Shown piece after piece: positions 1 through 8,040 of a stretch of 39,665 bases of DNA. Positions within the stretch are counted from its first letter, which is position 1; each line of letters begins with the position of its first letter. The notes beneath the pieces were generated by a model. It did no database searches, was not told the origin of the DNA, and saw only the letters and a list, made by a program, of their open reading frames with translations. Both the position numbers and the translations under genes were made by a program. This DNA comes from Candidatus Scatonaster coprocaballi (lineage in GTDB: Bacteria > Bacillota > Clostridia > Saccharofermentanales > Saccharofermentanaceae): assembly GCA_018064475.1 (NCBI GenBank), contig JAGHVD010000052.1:1-39665 (forward strand), written 5' to 3'.

Positions 1-30
1 CATATGTATTACCTATATTGGAGGATAAAG

Positions 31-1716
31 ATGAAACGTCAAATCGCGGGAATGTTAATCATTGCTACGCTTCTTTCTTTGGTGGGTTGTGCCAAAGAAA
101 GCGAGGAAACCAAGAAGAAGAAAAAGAAGAAGAAAGCCACAACGACCACATCTGAAACAGAAATAACCGATCCTTCTGAATCTACAGAGACGCCTTCTGA
201 CACGTCGGAAACATCTGACGTGACGGCACCCACCGACCCCGCCCCAACCACCTTGACGCTCACACATGATCTTCAGATGCTGGCGATGCAGAATTACCCA
301 ATCGAACGCGCGTACGGAGAAATGTCATCAGCAATGGGTGAAGATTTCTTCTTCAGAATTGACGAACAGTGCGATTACTACATGCTTATGACAGATGGGT
401 ATCCGGCTCTAGGAGACGCCGTGGAGCAGATCTTCAACGAACAGCAGCGAAACGATGACGCCACGTATGAAGAAGCGTTGAGGTTTTTCCCTGAATTTCT
501 CGCCTCACTTACACCAGAAAGTCAGGTCTACATCGATACATATATCGCGGACTCCTCCATTGTCGTTCGTGCAGACGAGAAAGTCCTATCCTTCTCATGT
601 TATGAATTCCAATATGACTTCCTTGACAACTTCTATACGAATCTCAAGTACTATACTTTCGATTCCCAAAGCGGTAAGTTGCTCACCCTCTCAGATGTCG
701 TTACAGATAAGAACAAACTGGCCGATGAACTCGAGAATTACAAATTAGATGCAGATGATGAGTATAATGGTTCACTATATAATGATTCGTTGGACCAAGC
801 GATTGCTGCCCTTCATAACGGAAAGGACCTCCCCTTCCTAGTTTTCCAGAATTGCATAGAGATCATGCTTCCTAGCTCGGAAAGCAATTATGAAACACCA
901 TATAGATGCATTCTCTCCGCGTTGGAATGCTCGGATTTCTTGGACATGAGTTATTTCACCTCTACTACCCTCAATTACTCACTCATGCAAGACGACCACG
1001 GAAATATCGTATGGGATTTCGATGAAGACGGAAACATCGATACGTTGTCTATCTTGAATCAAGGTATAGACGACAATTACATGCTTCAGATCTCGCTTGA
1101 ATATAACGGCACGCCCTGCCCAGAGGTTCATCAAGACTTGTATGACATGCAGGATATCGATAATGCCGTCATTTGCAAGACTGACAATGGCTTCTATCTA
1201 TATCTAGGCATGGCTTCAGAAGATCCAGTATATTCCATGATGGTCTTCCATTTTGAGAATGGAACCTTCGTTCAAGTCGGCCAAACAACTGAATTCGACA
1301 AGTATCCATATAACCCAGCGGATTGTCTGATCAATACAAGATCTGAGCTACTGGGTACCGGCCACAAGACTCGTCGAAGCACGCTCATCGGCGGTAACGG
1401 TATGCCGATTCCTGTAGAAGATTACTATGCCAAGTCAGGCTTGGCTTGTACCAAAGATGACATGACTTTGGAAAGTCTAGGTGCTGACATGAATCCGACT
1501 GGTGAGACGATCCTCATTCCAGCACGTACACCCATTCGTCTGATTGGCATCGATGCAGGTCAGCAGTTTGCGATATTCACCACACTGAACCAGAACGAAG
1601 AAGAGAATCGCCTGTTCAAGATGTTGGTGTATGAAGATGAATATGGTGACTTCGATGTCGCCTATGATCTCAAAGGACAGATTGACCTATTCGACGGAAT
1701 GTTGTTTGCAGATTAA
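31..1716 (+). CDS. Secreted lipoprotein with DUF3298-like region
   Basis: This is a 561-residue predicted lipoprotein. The start at 31 is chosen because a TTGGAGG ribosome site lies at 18-24; an in-frame ATG at 4 lies upstream of that site and is rejected. Residues 1-20 form a lipoprotein signal with lipobox LVGC and lipidated Cys20. An eight-lysine tract (about 28-35) and a Ser/Thr/Glu/Pro spacer to about residue 78 follow, probably carrying the domain off the membrane. Around 185-235 the order 'strand, YYTFDSQSGKLLTLSDVV' resembles DUF3298/RsiV-PdaC type domains, which often occur in secreted Firmicutes proteins. Around residue 340 the segment DFDEDGNIDTL looks like a calcium-binding DxDxDG loop of VCBS type. 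No enzymatic motif is visible. The upstream promoter is outside the window. A secreted binding or sensing role is only an inference. Confidence 0.8.
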   Translation: MKRQIAGMLIIATLLSLVGCAKESEETKKKKKKKKATTTTSETEITDPSESTETPSDTSETSDVTAPTDPAPTTLTLTHDLQMLAMQNYPIERAYGEMSSAMGEDFFFRIDEQCDYYMLMTDGYPALGDAVEQIFNEQQRNDDATYEEALRFFPEFLASLTPESQVYIDTYIADSSIVVRADEKVLSFSCYEFQYDFLDNFYTNLKYYTFDSQSGKLLTLSDVVTDKNKLADELENYKLDADDEYNGSLYNDSLDQAIAALHNGKDLPFLVFQNCIEIMLPSSESNYETPYRCILSALECSDFLDMSYFTSTTLNYSLMQDDHGNIVWDFDEDGNIDTLSILNQGIDDNYMLQISLEYNGTPCPEVHQDLYDMQDIDNAVICKTDNGFYLYLGMASEDPVYSMMVFHFENGTFVQVGQTTEFDKYPYNPADCLINTRSELLGTGHKTRRSTLIGGNGMPIPVEDYYAKSGLACTKDDMTLESLGADMNPTGETILIPARTPIRLIGIDAGQQFAIFTTLNQNEEENRLFKMLVYEDEYGDFDVAYDLKGQIDLFDGMLFAD

Positions 1717-1760
1717 TTCGTAGTCTATCGACTCTCCAAGAAGAACACGCCTCACTAGAA

Positions 1761-1803
1761 AAGGACTGTCTCAGTGTGATGAATCACATCTGAAACAGTC
1801 CTT
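1761..1803. terminator. Bidirectional hairpin terminator between convergent genes
   Basis: The arms AAGGACTGT (1761-1769) and ACAGTCCTT (1795-1803) pair perfectly, and inside them TGTGAT (1775-1780) can pair with ATCACA (1783-1788). The hairpin lies between the stop at 1716 on the plus strand and the serA stop at 1840 on the minus strand. A short T-rich stretch follows on each strand, so it probably serves both genes. Confidence 0.6.
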
Positions 1804-1839
1804 GTATTTATTGATTTCAAATAACAGTAAGTCTTTCAA

Positions 1840-3444
1840 TTAGAAGAGTAACTGTGTTACACGGAGCACACCATCGATGGACTTCAGTTCATCAAGAACA
1901 TCCTCGCCGAGCTCTTCGCTGATTGCCAAGAAGGACTGAGCCTTGTTGGATTCCGGCTTAGCACCCCAGTGCATGCCATTGATGTTGATGTTGTGATCGC
2001 CGATCTTGGTTGCAATCTTACCAATGATGCCCGGCTTGTCTTCGTTCTGCATCGCAATAACGATTGGAGCGATTGGGAAGTTGGCCTCATAGCCGAAGAA
2101 GCTTACCAGAACCTGTGTGTTACCATCTACAACCTTACCGGAAACACTCAGCTCGCGGCCTTCTTCTGTGACGAAGTTCACCACGATCAAGTTGCTGGAA
2201 TCACATGCAGAGCTCTTGCTCTCAACAACTTCGATACCGCAGTTCTCAACGCCCTTACGAACATTTACGAAGCTTACACGCTCATCAGAATGAACAGAGA
2301 GGAAACCCTTCAGAACAGAGAGTGTCAGAATACCTGTCTCCTGCTCAGCGAGTGCACCACGATATTCCACTTCAATCTTCTTTACCGCAGCAGTCTCAGC
2401 CTGGTAGTAGATCTTACCGAGCTTCTCAGCAAGGTCAGCGAACGGACGGATGGTTGCCATATCACCGGAGAATGCAGGCATATTGATTGCTGCAACCAAC
2501 TCACCACGAAGTGCCTTCGCAACCAAAGATGTAACGGCAGAACCAACGTTGTGGTTTGCTTCCTGTGTGGATGCACCCAAGTGAGGTGTAACGACGCAGT
2601 TTGGCAGAGTCAGAAGTGGGTTCTGATAGCCCTGCTCGCCCGGTGCCTTATCGTAAGAAGGCTCCTTATCAAATACGTCGATTGCAGCAGCTGCAACCTG
2701 ACCAGACTTCAATGCCTCATAGAGAGCAGCCTCGTTCACAAGACCACCACGTGCTGCATTGACGATACGAACGCCCTTCTTACACTTAGCCAGCTCATCT
2801 GCACCAACCATACCGACTGTTTCCTTGTTCTTCGGTGTGTGGAAAGTGATGAGGTCTGCGACAGCAAGGAGATCTTCCAGCTTTGCGCAACGCTTTACGC
2901 CGACTGTGTCGAACTTCTCCTGTGGAACATATGGGTCATATGCGACAACTGTCATACCAATGCCCTTAAGCTTTCTGGATACGATGGAACCGATACGGCC
3001 GAGACCGATAACACCGGCTGTCTTGCCTTCCAGTTCATTACCGATCATCTGTGCACGGCGGAAATCGTCATTGTGTGCGGCTTCATTTGCGTGGCAGAGA
3101 TTTCTGAAGATGGAGAATGCATGTGCAACAGCCAATTCACCAGCAGCCATGATGTTTGCTTCTGGTGTGTTGACTGCGATGATACCCTTCTCTGTGCAAG
3201 CAGCCACATCGATATTATCAATACCATTGCCGGCACGACCAACGACCTTCAGGTTCTTGGCATTTGCCAGCAGGTCCTTGTTGACCTGTGTAACAGAACG
3301 AACGATCAAAGCATCGTAATCATCGATGAAACCCTTAATCTCGTCTTGGGAGCAACCTAATCTCTCATCTACTTCAAAACCTTCATCCTTCAGATACTGA
3401 ATCGCATCTGCTGCGATCTTTTCTGCAACTAAAATCTTCATCAT
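1840..3444 (-). CDS. serA: D-3-phosphoglycerate dehydrogenase
   Basis: SerA oxidises 3-phosphoglycerate to 3-phosphohydroxypyruvate with NAD, the first step of serine synthesis in the cytoplasm. At 534 residues it has the long form: N-terminal substrate/NAD domain with GRAGNGIDNID (about 70-80), Rossmann motif GLGRIGS (about 147-153), NAARGG and HLGAST active-site segments, an intervening allosteric (ASB) domain, and a C-terminal ACT domain beginning near NEDKPGIIGKI. The ACT domain suggests serine feedback. A GGAGG site at 3451-3455 fits both the ATG at 3444 and the adjacent ATG at 3441; homologues usually begin MKILVAE, so 3441 is equally likely. The gene follows the aminotransferase after 19 bases, consistent with one operon for two successive serine-pathway steps. 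A third enzyme, the phosphoserine phosphatase, is not in the window. Confidence 0.97.
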   Translation of the reverse strand: MMKILVAEKIAADAIQYLKDEGFEVDERLGCSQDEIKGFIDDYDALIVRSVTQVNKDLLANAKNLKVVGRAGNGIDNIDVAACTEKGIIAVNTPEANIMAAGELAVAHAFSIFRNLCHANEAAHNDDFRRAQMIGNELEGKTAGVIGLGRIGSIVSRKLKGIGMTVVAYDPYVPQEKFDTVGVKRCAKLEDLLAVADLITFHTPKNKETVGMVGADELAKCKKGVRIVNAARGGLVNEAALYEALKSGQVAAAAIDVFDKEPSYDKAPGEQGYQNPLLTLPNCVVTPHLGASTQEANHNVGSAVTSLVAKALRGELVAAINMPAFSGDMATIRPFADLAEKLGKIYYQAETAAVKKIEVEYRGALAEQETGILTLSVLKGFLSVHSDERVSFVNVRKGVENCGIEVVESKSSACDSSNLIVVNFVTEEGRELSVSGKVVDGNTQVLVSFFGYEANFPIAPIVIAMQNEDKPGIIGKIATKIGDHNININGMHWGAKPESNKAQSFLAISEELGEDVLDELKSIDGVLRVTQLLF

Positions 3445-3463
3445 CCTGTTCCTCCCTATATAT

Positions 3464-4561
3464 TTATGCGTTCTGTGCTTTCAGTTCAGCAACTACTTCA
3501 TCGAGGTCAGCCAGCATGGCCTTTACCTCGTCAACGGTTGTATCGGCCATATGAGCAATACGGAATGTTGTCTCCTTCAATGCGCCATAACCACCGGAGA
3601 GAAGATATCCTCTCTCACCCATTTTCTTATTGATCTCAGCAAACGGGAAGCCGAGTGTATTCTTGATACATGTCACCGTAACGGACAGGTGATCCGGATT
3701 GGAGTAAAGCTCACAATTCTTTCTTGCCCAGTCACGAACAAGTTCCGCCATCTCACAATGTCTCTTGTAACGATTCTCCATGCCCTCAGCAAGGATGCAA
3801 TCAAGCTGATAGTCCAGTGCGAACATGTGCGCCTCAGACGGTGTGGACGGATACTGATACGGCTTCTCTTTGACGAACTTTACCAACTCAACATAGTCGA
3901 AGTACAGACCTCTGTTCGGGATCGTCTTTGCTTTCTCGATTGCACGGTCAGTAACCGATGCGATGGACATTCCCGGAGGCAGTCCCAAGCACTTCTGTGT
4001 AGAAGTAATGCAAACATCGATGCCCCACTCGTCAACTGGAATATAGTCACCGCACATAGAACTTACAGTATCTACGCAAAGGATAACATCCGGATACTTC
4101 GCCTTGAGGACCTTGGAAATCTCACCAACCGGGTTATGAATACCGGTAGATGTCTCGTTGTGTGTAATGGTAATCAAGTCATATTCGCCGGTTGCGAGTA
4201 CTTCATCTACCATCTCTGGTGTGGTGATCTGTCCCAATTCGGAACGGAAAATATCTGCCGGAACACCGTTGCTCGTTGCCATCTTGTACCAACGCTCACC
4301 GAATGCACCGATGGAGAAAATTGCAGCCTTCTTGGCCGTAAAACATCGTACGGCGCCTTCCATAAGACCACTACCTGATGATGTTGAAAGAACGATTGTG
4401 TTCTTCGTACCCATGACCTGTTGCAGTTTCTCGGTAATTCCCTGCTGCAGAGCAGATGCATCTTTGGTACGGTGGCCGATCATCGGTGTAGCCATCTTTT
4501 CCAATACTTCGTCACGGACTTCAACCGGACCTGGAATGAAAAGCTTCTTATGCGTACTCAT
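3464..4561 (-). CDS. Class V (AGXT-type) aminotransferase, probable phosphoserine aminotransferase
   Basis: This is a 365-residue PLP enzyme of the alanine-glyoxylate/serine-pyruvate aminotransferase group. The N-terminal FIPGPVEV segment, the TSSGSGLMEG phosphate-binding turn (about 60-69), Asp164 in CVDTVSS and the PLP lysine in STQKCLG (Lys190) are visible. Some lineages use this group in place of classical SerC. The position directly upstream of serA, with a 19-base gap, supports transamination of phosphohydroxypyruvate to phosphoserine, but the substrate is inferred. The start at 4561 is chosen because TTGGAGGAG (4568-4576) sits six bases upstream; a longer frame starting with TTG at 4576 would begin inside that ribosome site. 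Alternative roles are serine-glyoxylate or alanine-glyoxylate transamination. Confidence 0.9.
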   Translation of the reverse strand: MSTHKKLFIPGPVEVRDEVLEKMATPMIGHRTKDASALQQGITEKLQQVMGTKNTIVLSTSSGSGLMEGAVRCFTAKKAAIFSIGAFGERWYKMATSNGVPADIFRSELGQITTPEMVDEVLATGEYDLITITHNETSTGIHNPVGEISKVLKAKYPDVILCVDTVSSMCGDYIPVDEWGIDVCITSTQKCLGLPPGMSIASVTDRAIEKAKTIPNRGLYFDYVELVKFVKEKPYQYPSTPSEAHMFALDYQLDCILAEGMENRYKRHCEMAELVRDWARKNCELYSNPDHLSVTVTCIKNTLGFPFAEINKKMGERGYLLSGGYGALKETTFRIAHMADTTVDEVKAMLADLDEVVAELKAQNA

Positions 4562-4602
4562 GATAGTCTCCTCCAAGTAATTCTATAATTTCATACCGTA
4601 CT

Positions 4603-4631
4603 ATTTTAGTCGTAATTATCTGATTTTTCTA
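4603..4631 (-). promoter_or_regulatory. Candidate promoter of the aminotransferase-serA operon
   Basis: On the minus strand a TAAAAT -10 (4603-4608) lies 17 bases from a weak -35, TAGAAA (4626-4631). It is about 40 bases upstream of the start at 4561. The -35 matches only part of the consensus, so this is a modest call. Confidence 0.35.
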
Positions 4632-4670
4632 GTATAAATACATGCCGTTCGTCATTTTCGACAAATTATC

Positions 4671-4711
4671 AAAAAAAGCCCGTTTCTCGTCAGGTTTGCC
4701 GACAACCTGAC
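4671..4711 (-). terminator. Hairpin plus T-run, probable intrinsic terminator (or leader attenuator)
   Basis: GTCAGGTT (4689-4696) and AACCTGAC (4704-4711) form an 8-bp stem with a 7-base loop. Reading the minus strand, the stem is followed by GAGAAACGGGC and then seven T (4677-4671). It either ends transcripts from the large gene upstream or, if transcription of the serine operon starts further upstream, lies in its leader. Confidence 0.5.
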
Positions 4712-4734
4712 CTATGGAAAAACGAAATGATTTT

Positions 4735-4777
4735 TACTACAGAAAAATCTTGGCAAAGAATTCGTTTTTCTGTAGTA
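4735..4777. repeat. Perfect 13-bp inverted repeat
   Basis: TACTACAGAAAAA (4735-4747) is repeated exactly in inverse orientation at 4765-4777 around a 17-base spacer. It lies between two terminator-like hairpins and has no T-run of its own, so it could be an operator or part of a larger RNA fold. Confidence 0.6.
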
Positions 4778-4806
4778 TCACCCGCATCTTTCTTCAGACA
4801 AATGCG

Positions 4807-4840
4807 AAGGGGCGTCCCGATACTATTCGAGACGCCCCTT
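4807..4840 (-). terminator. GC-rich hairpin downstream of the PP2C-like/LysM gene
   Basis: AAGGGGCGTC (4807-4816) and GACGCCCCTT (4831-4840) form a perfect 10-bp stem with a 14-base loop, 41 bases past the stop at 4881. No T-run follows, so it may be a transcript-stabilising or weak terminator structure. Confidence 0.5.
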
Positions 4841-4880
4841 ATGCCGTAAACACTGATCTGACGCGTGTTCGGTATTGCGA

Positions 4881-7800
4881 TTAAGCAGGTAGCATGGATA
4901 CCGGCGGAAGTTTGACACTCTGGCCCGGTTCCGGCTTGAAGGATGAATCTAATCCGTTATATGTCAGAATAGCGGTAACAAGCGGATCAGAATCAGAATC
5001 AATGCTGCGACCGTATACATAATGGAAGAGATCCCACCATGTACGGCAACCACTCTTATCCGAGAATGTGTATATGCCGATTGGTGCATTCTCTACTGTA
5101 GGTTCAGATGTAGGTTCAGTGGTCGACTCAGCCGGAGTACTCTCACCGGAAGGATCTACACTCTCACCAGTTACCTCACCGGAAACATCAGTGATCACCG
5201 GTTCAGAAGTTGCAGTAGTCTCCTTCTTATCGTCGCTGCCACATGACTTCACAATCAGAACGATAATGATGATCAAGCAAATCAAAGAAACAATTGCCAG
5301 AACGTATGGCAGGAAGTTATTGCCCTGCGGCTCATCGTCATCGAAACCATCGTCAATTGTATCCGGACGGCGCTTCGCCGACTGTGTATTCGGGCGATTG
5401 CTCGGACGCTGGTTATAACCCTGTGCAGTGCGCTTCGGCATGCCAGGTACTGCTGCCGGTCTTATCGCTCCACTCTGCTGCATATATGGCGGTACAGAAG
5501 ACGGAATCGAAGCAGACATATTGGCTTCTGAAGCACGAGAGGTCAATGCCATACTATCGTTCGGATCGATATCGAAGAGATCCGCAACAGCCGGTGGCGG
5601 GTTGTTCAGATCATAATTACTCTCCACATACTCTTCTTCCGGTGCAACATATCCATTCTGTGCACTTTCTTCCATCGCGGCGCTCTGGTCGAAGGATGCC
5701 TGATCTTCAGCGCTTGCTACAAACTGAGAAGCCGTATCTTCCGTCTGTGCGACAAACTGAGATGGTGTTTCCGCAACTGGTTCAACGAACTGAGAAGCCG
5801 CGTATGCATCGTAGACTTGTTCTGCAGGTGTCTCACTTACGAACGGTGACACCGGCTGTTCCTGAACCGGTACCGCTGGTTGCTCCGTCGGTGTAACGAA
5901 AGGTGAGATTGCAGGAGCAACTTCATCTTCATCAACGGTATAAGAACCACGCGCATAAACACCGGTATCTTCATATCCTACCGGTGTATCGCTATTAGTC
6001 GGATACGTCGGCGGTGTATAGGTAGGTGCGTTGTAGATCGGCATCTCCGGAATATCATTCGTTGTTGCAGTTGCTGTATTCGGAGTCTCTTCAGAAGCAA
6101 ACGGAATGACATATTCATCGTTGCTTGGTTCCTCCGCTTCCACAGCATTCTCTTCAGGAGTCGCCTCGGCGTCGCCAAAGAACAGAGGCGTCTCATCAAA
6201 TTCTTTCGGGTTGCTGGAATACTCAGGTTCGTCGTTCATGGGCTTCTCCCCCTCACTGTCTGCTTCGAAAACCAGAGGAGCCTCCTCATCGGTTTCCGCA
6301 ACAGCCACCGGTTCCACATTCGTGTCTCCAGAAGTCTGTTCAATTCCTGTATTCGGTACGGTCACGCCGCCAAAAGCCTCGTCCCCGATATAAAGCGGTG
6401 CACCATTATCCGGTTGAGCCGCCTCATCGCCACTGATTTCAAACGAAAGATTAGAAGCACCTTGAGCTGTTTCTGCAGCCTGTGCCTTCTGCGCTGCCTT
6501 GAAGAATGGATTCTCGTCATTCTTTACCGCGACAAACGGTTCCGGTTCCTTCGGTGCTTCCGGCGCTGTCATTTCCGGAACAGCAGGTGTCTCCGGCATT
6601 GCAGGCACTGCAGGAACAATCGGTTCAGCAGGTGCAATCGGTGCTTCTGGAACGACCGGTTTCTCCATCACAGCCGGAGTCTCGGATACGGTTTCCTGTA
6701 CAGAAGACACTTCCGGTGTAGAAGATTCATTCATCTGCTTGTCTAGATTATATGCAGCCTGATCGAACGGATTCACGAACGGTACAACTTTCGTCTCGCC
6801 AAGATCTTCCGATACAGCTGGCGCTACCGGAGCCGGAGTTGCCACAACTTCAGGCGTTGCGGTCGGTTCTGTACTCATCAGATCAGACAAGTCACCGAAA
6901 GACACGGTCGGCTCTGGAATCGGAGTATTGATAGCCTGTTCAACAGATGCCGCTACCGGACTTACCGGAGCCGTCACCTGAGCTTCAGTTACAGCATCCG
7001 GATCACCAAACATCATCGCATCTGTTGGAACCGGAGCTGGTTCCTCGTTCGGGGAATCAAGCGGAATCGGTGGTGCAACATTGAACTCGTCATCGTAGTT
7101 CTCTTCCTCTTGGACCTTCTTCTTCTTGCGTCCAAATCCGAAGAAACCGCCACGGTCACTATTGGTAATATCTTCAACAAAAGAAATCATAAACTGGAGC
7201 GGCACGCCCGGAAGCTTTGCAGCAGCTTCTGTAATGACGACACTTGCCGCATCGCTCTGATCCTCTGCATCGTAGAGGATTCGAAGGAGTTCCTGCTGAC
7301 CCAGTGCTTCGTACACCTCACGGTTACAGATGATGATACAGTCATCAATCTTCAACTGTGCAATGTTGGAGCAAAGTGCCGGTGCAGTCTTCGTTGCGCA
7401 GAAGTTATAGAAATTATCTACCTTCTGACGCGCTGTATTCATTGCATCGATACGGATATCGGTTGCAGTCATTGGATAGAGTGTATCGTCACGGTACAGG
7501 AATGCGAGGCCTTTGCCCATCGTAATCGCGAAAGCTTCGGCATCTTTGACCATAACACCTGCAAAGAAAGGCGTACGGTTATTCTCCGATTGGATCTTCA
7601 TTCTGCCGGTAATGGATACCGCGCTATTCACCATCTCACCGATCTGATCGTCCAGTGTTCTTCTACCGGATTTCAATTCGGTGCCAAGACGTCTCAGAAC
7701 AGGCTCATACGGAGGCAACGCATTCGGATCCTGATCAGGAATCGTCTGATGGGAAAATACAGAGAAGAAGAATCCTCTGTCTTCTTTATCGTTAGTCAGA

Positions 7801-7922
7801 TCGGCAGAACGTGCTACAGCCTTGTTGGTCACACGTCCGTCCATGTAAAATGCATCTGTTAATTCAGCTGTTGGAAAGTATCTTGCGGTTAATGTGGTCG
7901 CAAGACGGGTCTGCTTTGCCAT
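4881..7922 (-). CDS. Membrane protein: degenerate PP2C-like domain, long Pro/Glu linker, one TM helix, LysM-like domain
   Basis: The 1013 residues divide into four parts. Residues 1 to about 255 follow the PP2C serine/threonine phosphatase pattern, ending in the typical DDCIIICN and ASVVITEAA segments. About 260-865 is a low-complexity linker rich in Pro, Glu, Ala and Val. About 868-892 is a single very hydrophobic helix. The last 120 residues are a Ser/Thr/Glu spacer and a LysM-like module (TWWDLFHYVYG, then AILTYNGL and PGQSVKLP). With no signal peptide the N-terminus is probably cytoplasmic and the LysM-like part outside, touching peptidoglycan. The metal-binding aspartates are absent: FSVFSH stands where the DGxxG motif is expected, and ICNRE where SDG is expected. 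It may therefore sense or scaffold rather than dephosphorylate. GGAGG at 7932-7936 supports the start. Confidence 0.85.
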   Translation of the reverse strand: MAKQTRLATTLTARYFPTAELTDAFYMDGRVTNKAVARSADLTNDKEDRGFFFSVFSHQTIPDQDPNALPPYEPVLRRLGTELKSGRRTLDDQIGEMVNSAVSITGRMKIQSENNRTPFFAGVMVKDAEAFAITMGKGLAFLYRDDTLYPMTATDIRIDAMNTARQKVDNFYNFCATKTAPALCSNIAQLKIDDCIIICNREVYEALGQQELLRILYDAEDQSDAASVVITEAAAKLPGVPLQFMISFVEDITNSDRGGFFGFGRKKKKVQEEENYDDEFNVAPPIPLDSPNEEPAPVPTDAMMFGDPDAVTEAQVTAPVSPVAASVEQAINTPIPEPTVSFGDLSDLMSTEPTATPEVVATPAPVAPAVSEDLGETKVVPFVNPFDQAAYNLDKQMNESSTPEVSSVQETVSETPAVMEKPVVPEAPIAPAEPIVPAVPAMPETPAVPEMTAPEAPKEPEPFVAVKNDENPFFKAAQKAQAAETAQGASNLSFEISGDEAAQPDNGAPLYIGDEAFGGVTVPNTGIEQTSGDTNVEPVAVAETDEEAPLVFEADSEGEKPMNDEPEYSSNPKEFDETPLFFGDAEATPEENAVEAEEPSNDEYVIPFASEETPNTATATTNDIPEMPIYNAPTYTPPTYPTNSDTPVGYEDTGVYARGSYTVDEDEVAPAISPFVTPTEQPAVPVQEQPVSPFVSETPAEQVYDAYAASQFVEPVAETPSQFVAQTEDTASQFVASAEDQASFDQSAAMEESAQNGYVAPEEEYVESNYDLNNPPPAVADLFDIDPNDSMALTSRASEANMSASIPSSVPPYMQQSGAIRPAAVPGMPKRTAQGYNQRPSNRPNTQSAKRRPDTIDDGFDDDEPQGNNFLPYVLAIVSLICLIIIIVLIVKSCGSDDKKETTATSEPVITDVSGEVTGESVDPSGESTPAESTTEPTSEPTVENAPIGIYTFSDKSGCRTWWDLFHYVYGRSIDSDSDPLVTAILTYNGLDSSFKPEPGQSVKLPPVSMLPA

Positions 7923-7968
7923 ATATGCGCGCCTCCAAAATATGGGATTTCCCCAATTCTTCTTGTTA

Positions 7969-7995
7969 ATTATAACATAATGTCTTTTTAAACAA
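7969..7995 (-). promoter_or_regulatory. Candidate promoter of the PP2C-like/LysM gene
   Basis: The minus strand carries a perfect TATAAT -10 (7969-7974) and TTGTTT (7990-7995) 15 bases upstream. The spacer is short, but the -10 is consensus and lies 46 bases from the start codon. Confidence 0.5.
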
Positions 7996-8040
7996 GTGAT
8001 TGTGCGCGACTTTTTCCTACATTTTCATAACAATTTGAAG

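Larger units (their letters stand above)
4562..4880. other. 319-base non-coding stretch with three inverted repeats
   Basis: This is the only gene-free stretch over 300 bases. From the end of the pseudophosphatase gene it holds a GC-rich hairpin (4807-4840), a perfect 13-bp A/T-rich inverted repeat (4735-4777), a hairpin followed by seven T on the minus strand (4671-4711) and a candidate promoter for the serine operon (4603-4631). I see no small ORF with a ribosome site. Confidence 0.7.

Noticed and set aside
2205-2576. Small frames on both strands inside serA
   Set aside because: Overlaid on conserved SerA sequence; no independent support.
1969-3360. 463-codon open frame on the plus strand opposite serA
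   Set aside because: It is fully antisense to a complete SerA with all motifs, lacks a ribosome site and its translation is Cys/Asn/Thr-rich without domain features; it is a shadow of codon bias.
3551-4580. Plus-strand open frames opposite the aminotransferase
   Set aside because: Antisense to a complete enzyme with PLP lysine and start signal; no ribosome sites or recognisable domains.
6414-6762. Plus-strand Arg- or Gly/Ser-rich frames inside the linker of the large protein
   Set aside because: They arise from the repetitive Pro/Glu/Val codons of the minus strand and have no start signals.
7110-7862. 250-codon plus-strand frame opposite the PP2C-like domain
   Set aside because: The minus frame continues into an obvious TM and LysM-like end and has GGAGG before its ATG; the plus frame has neither.
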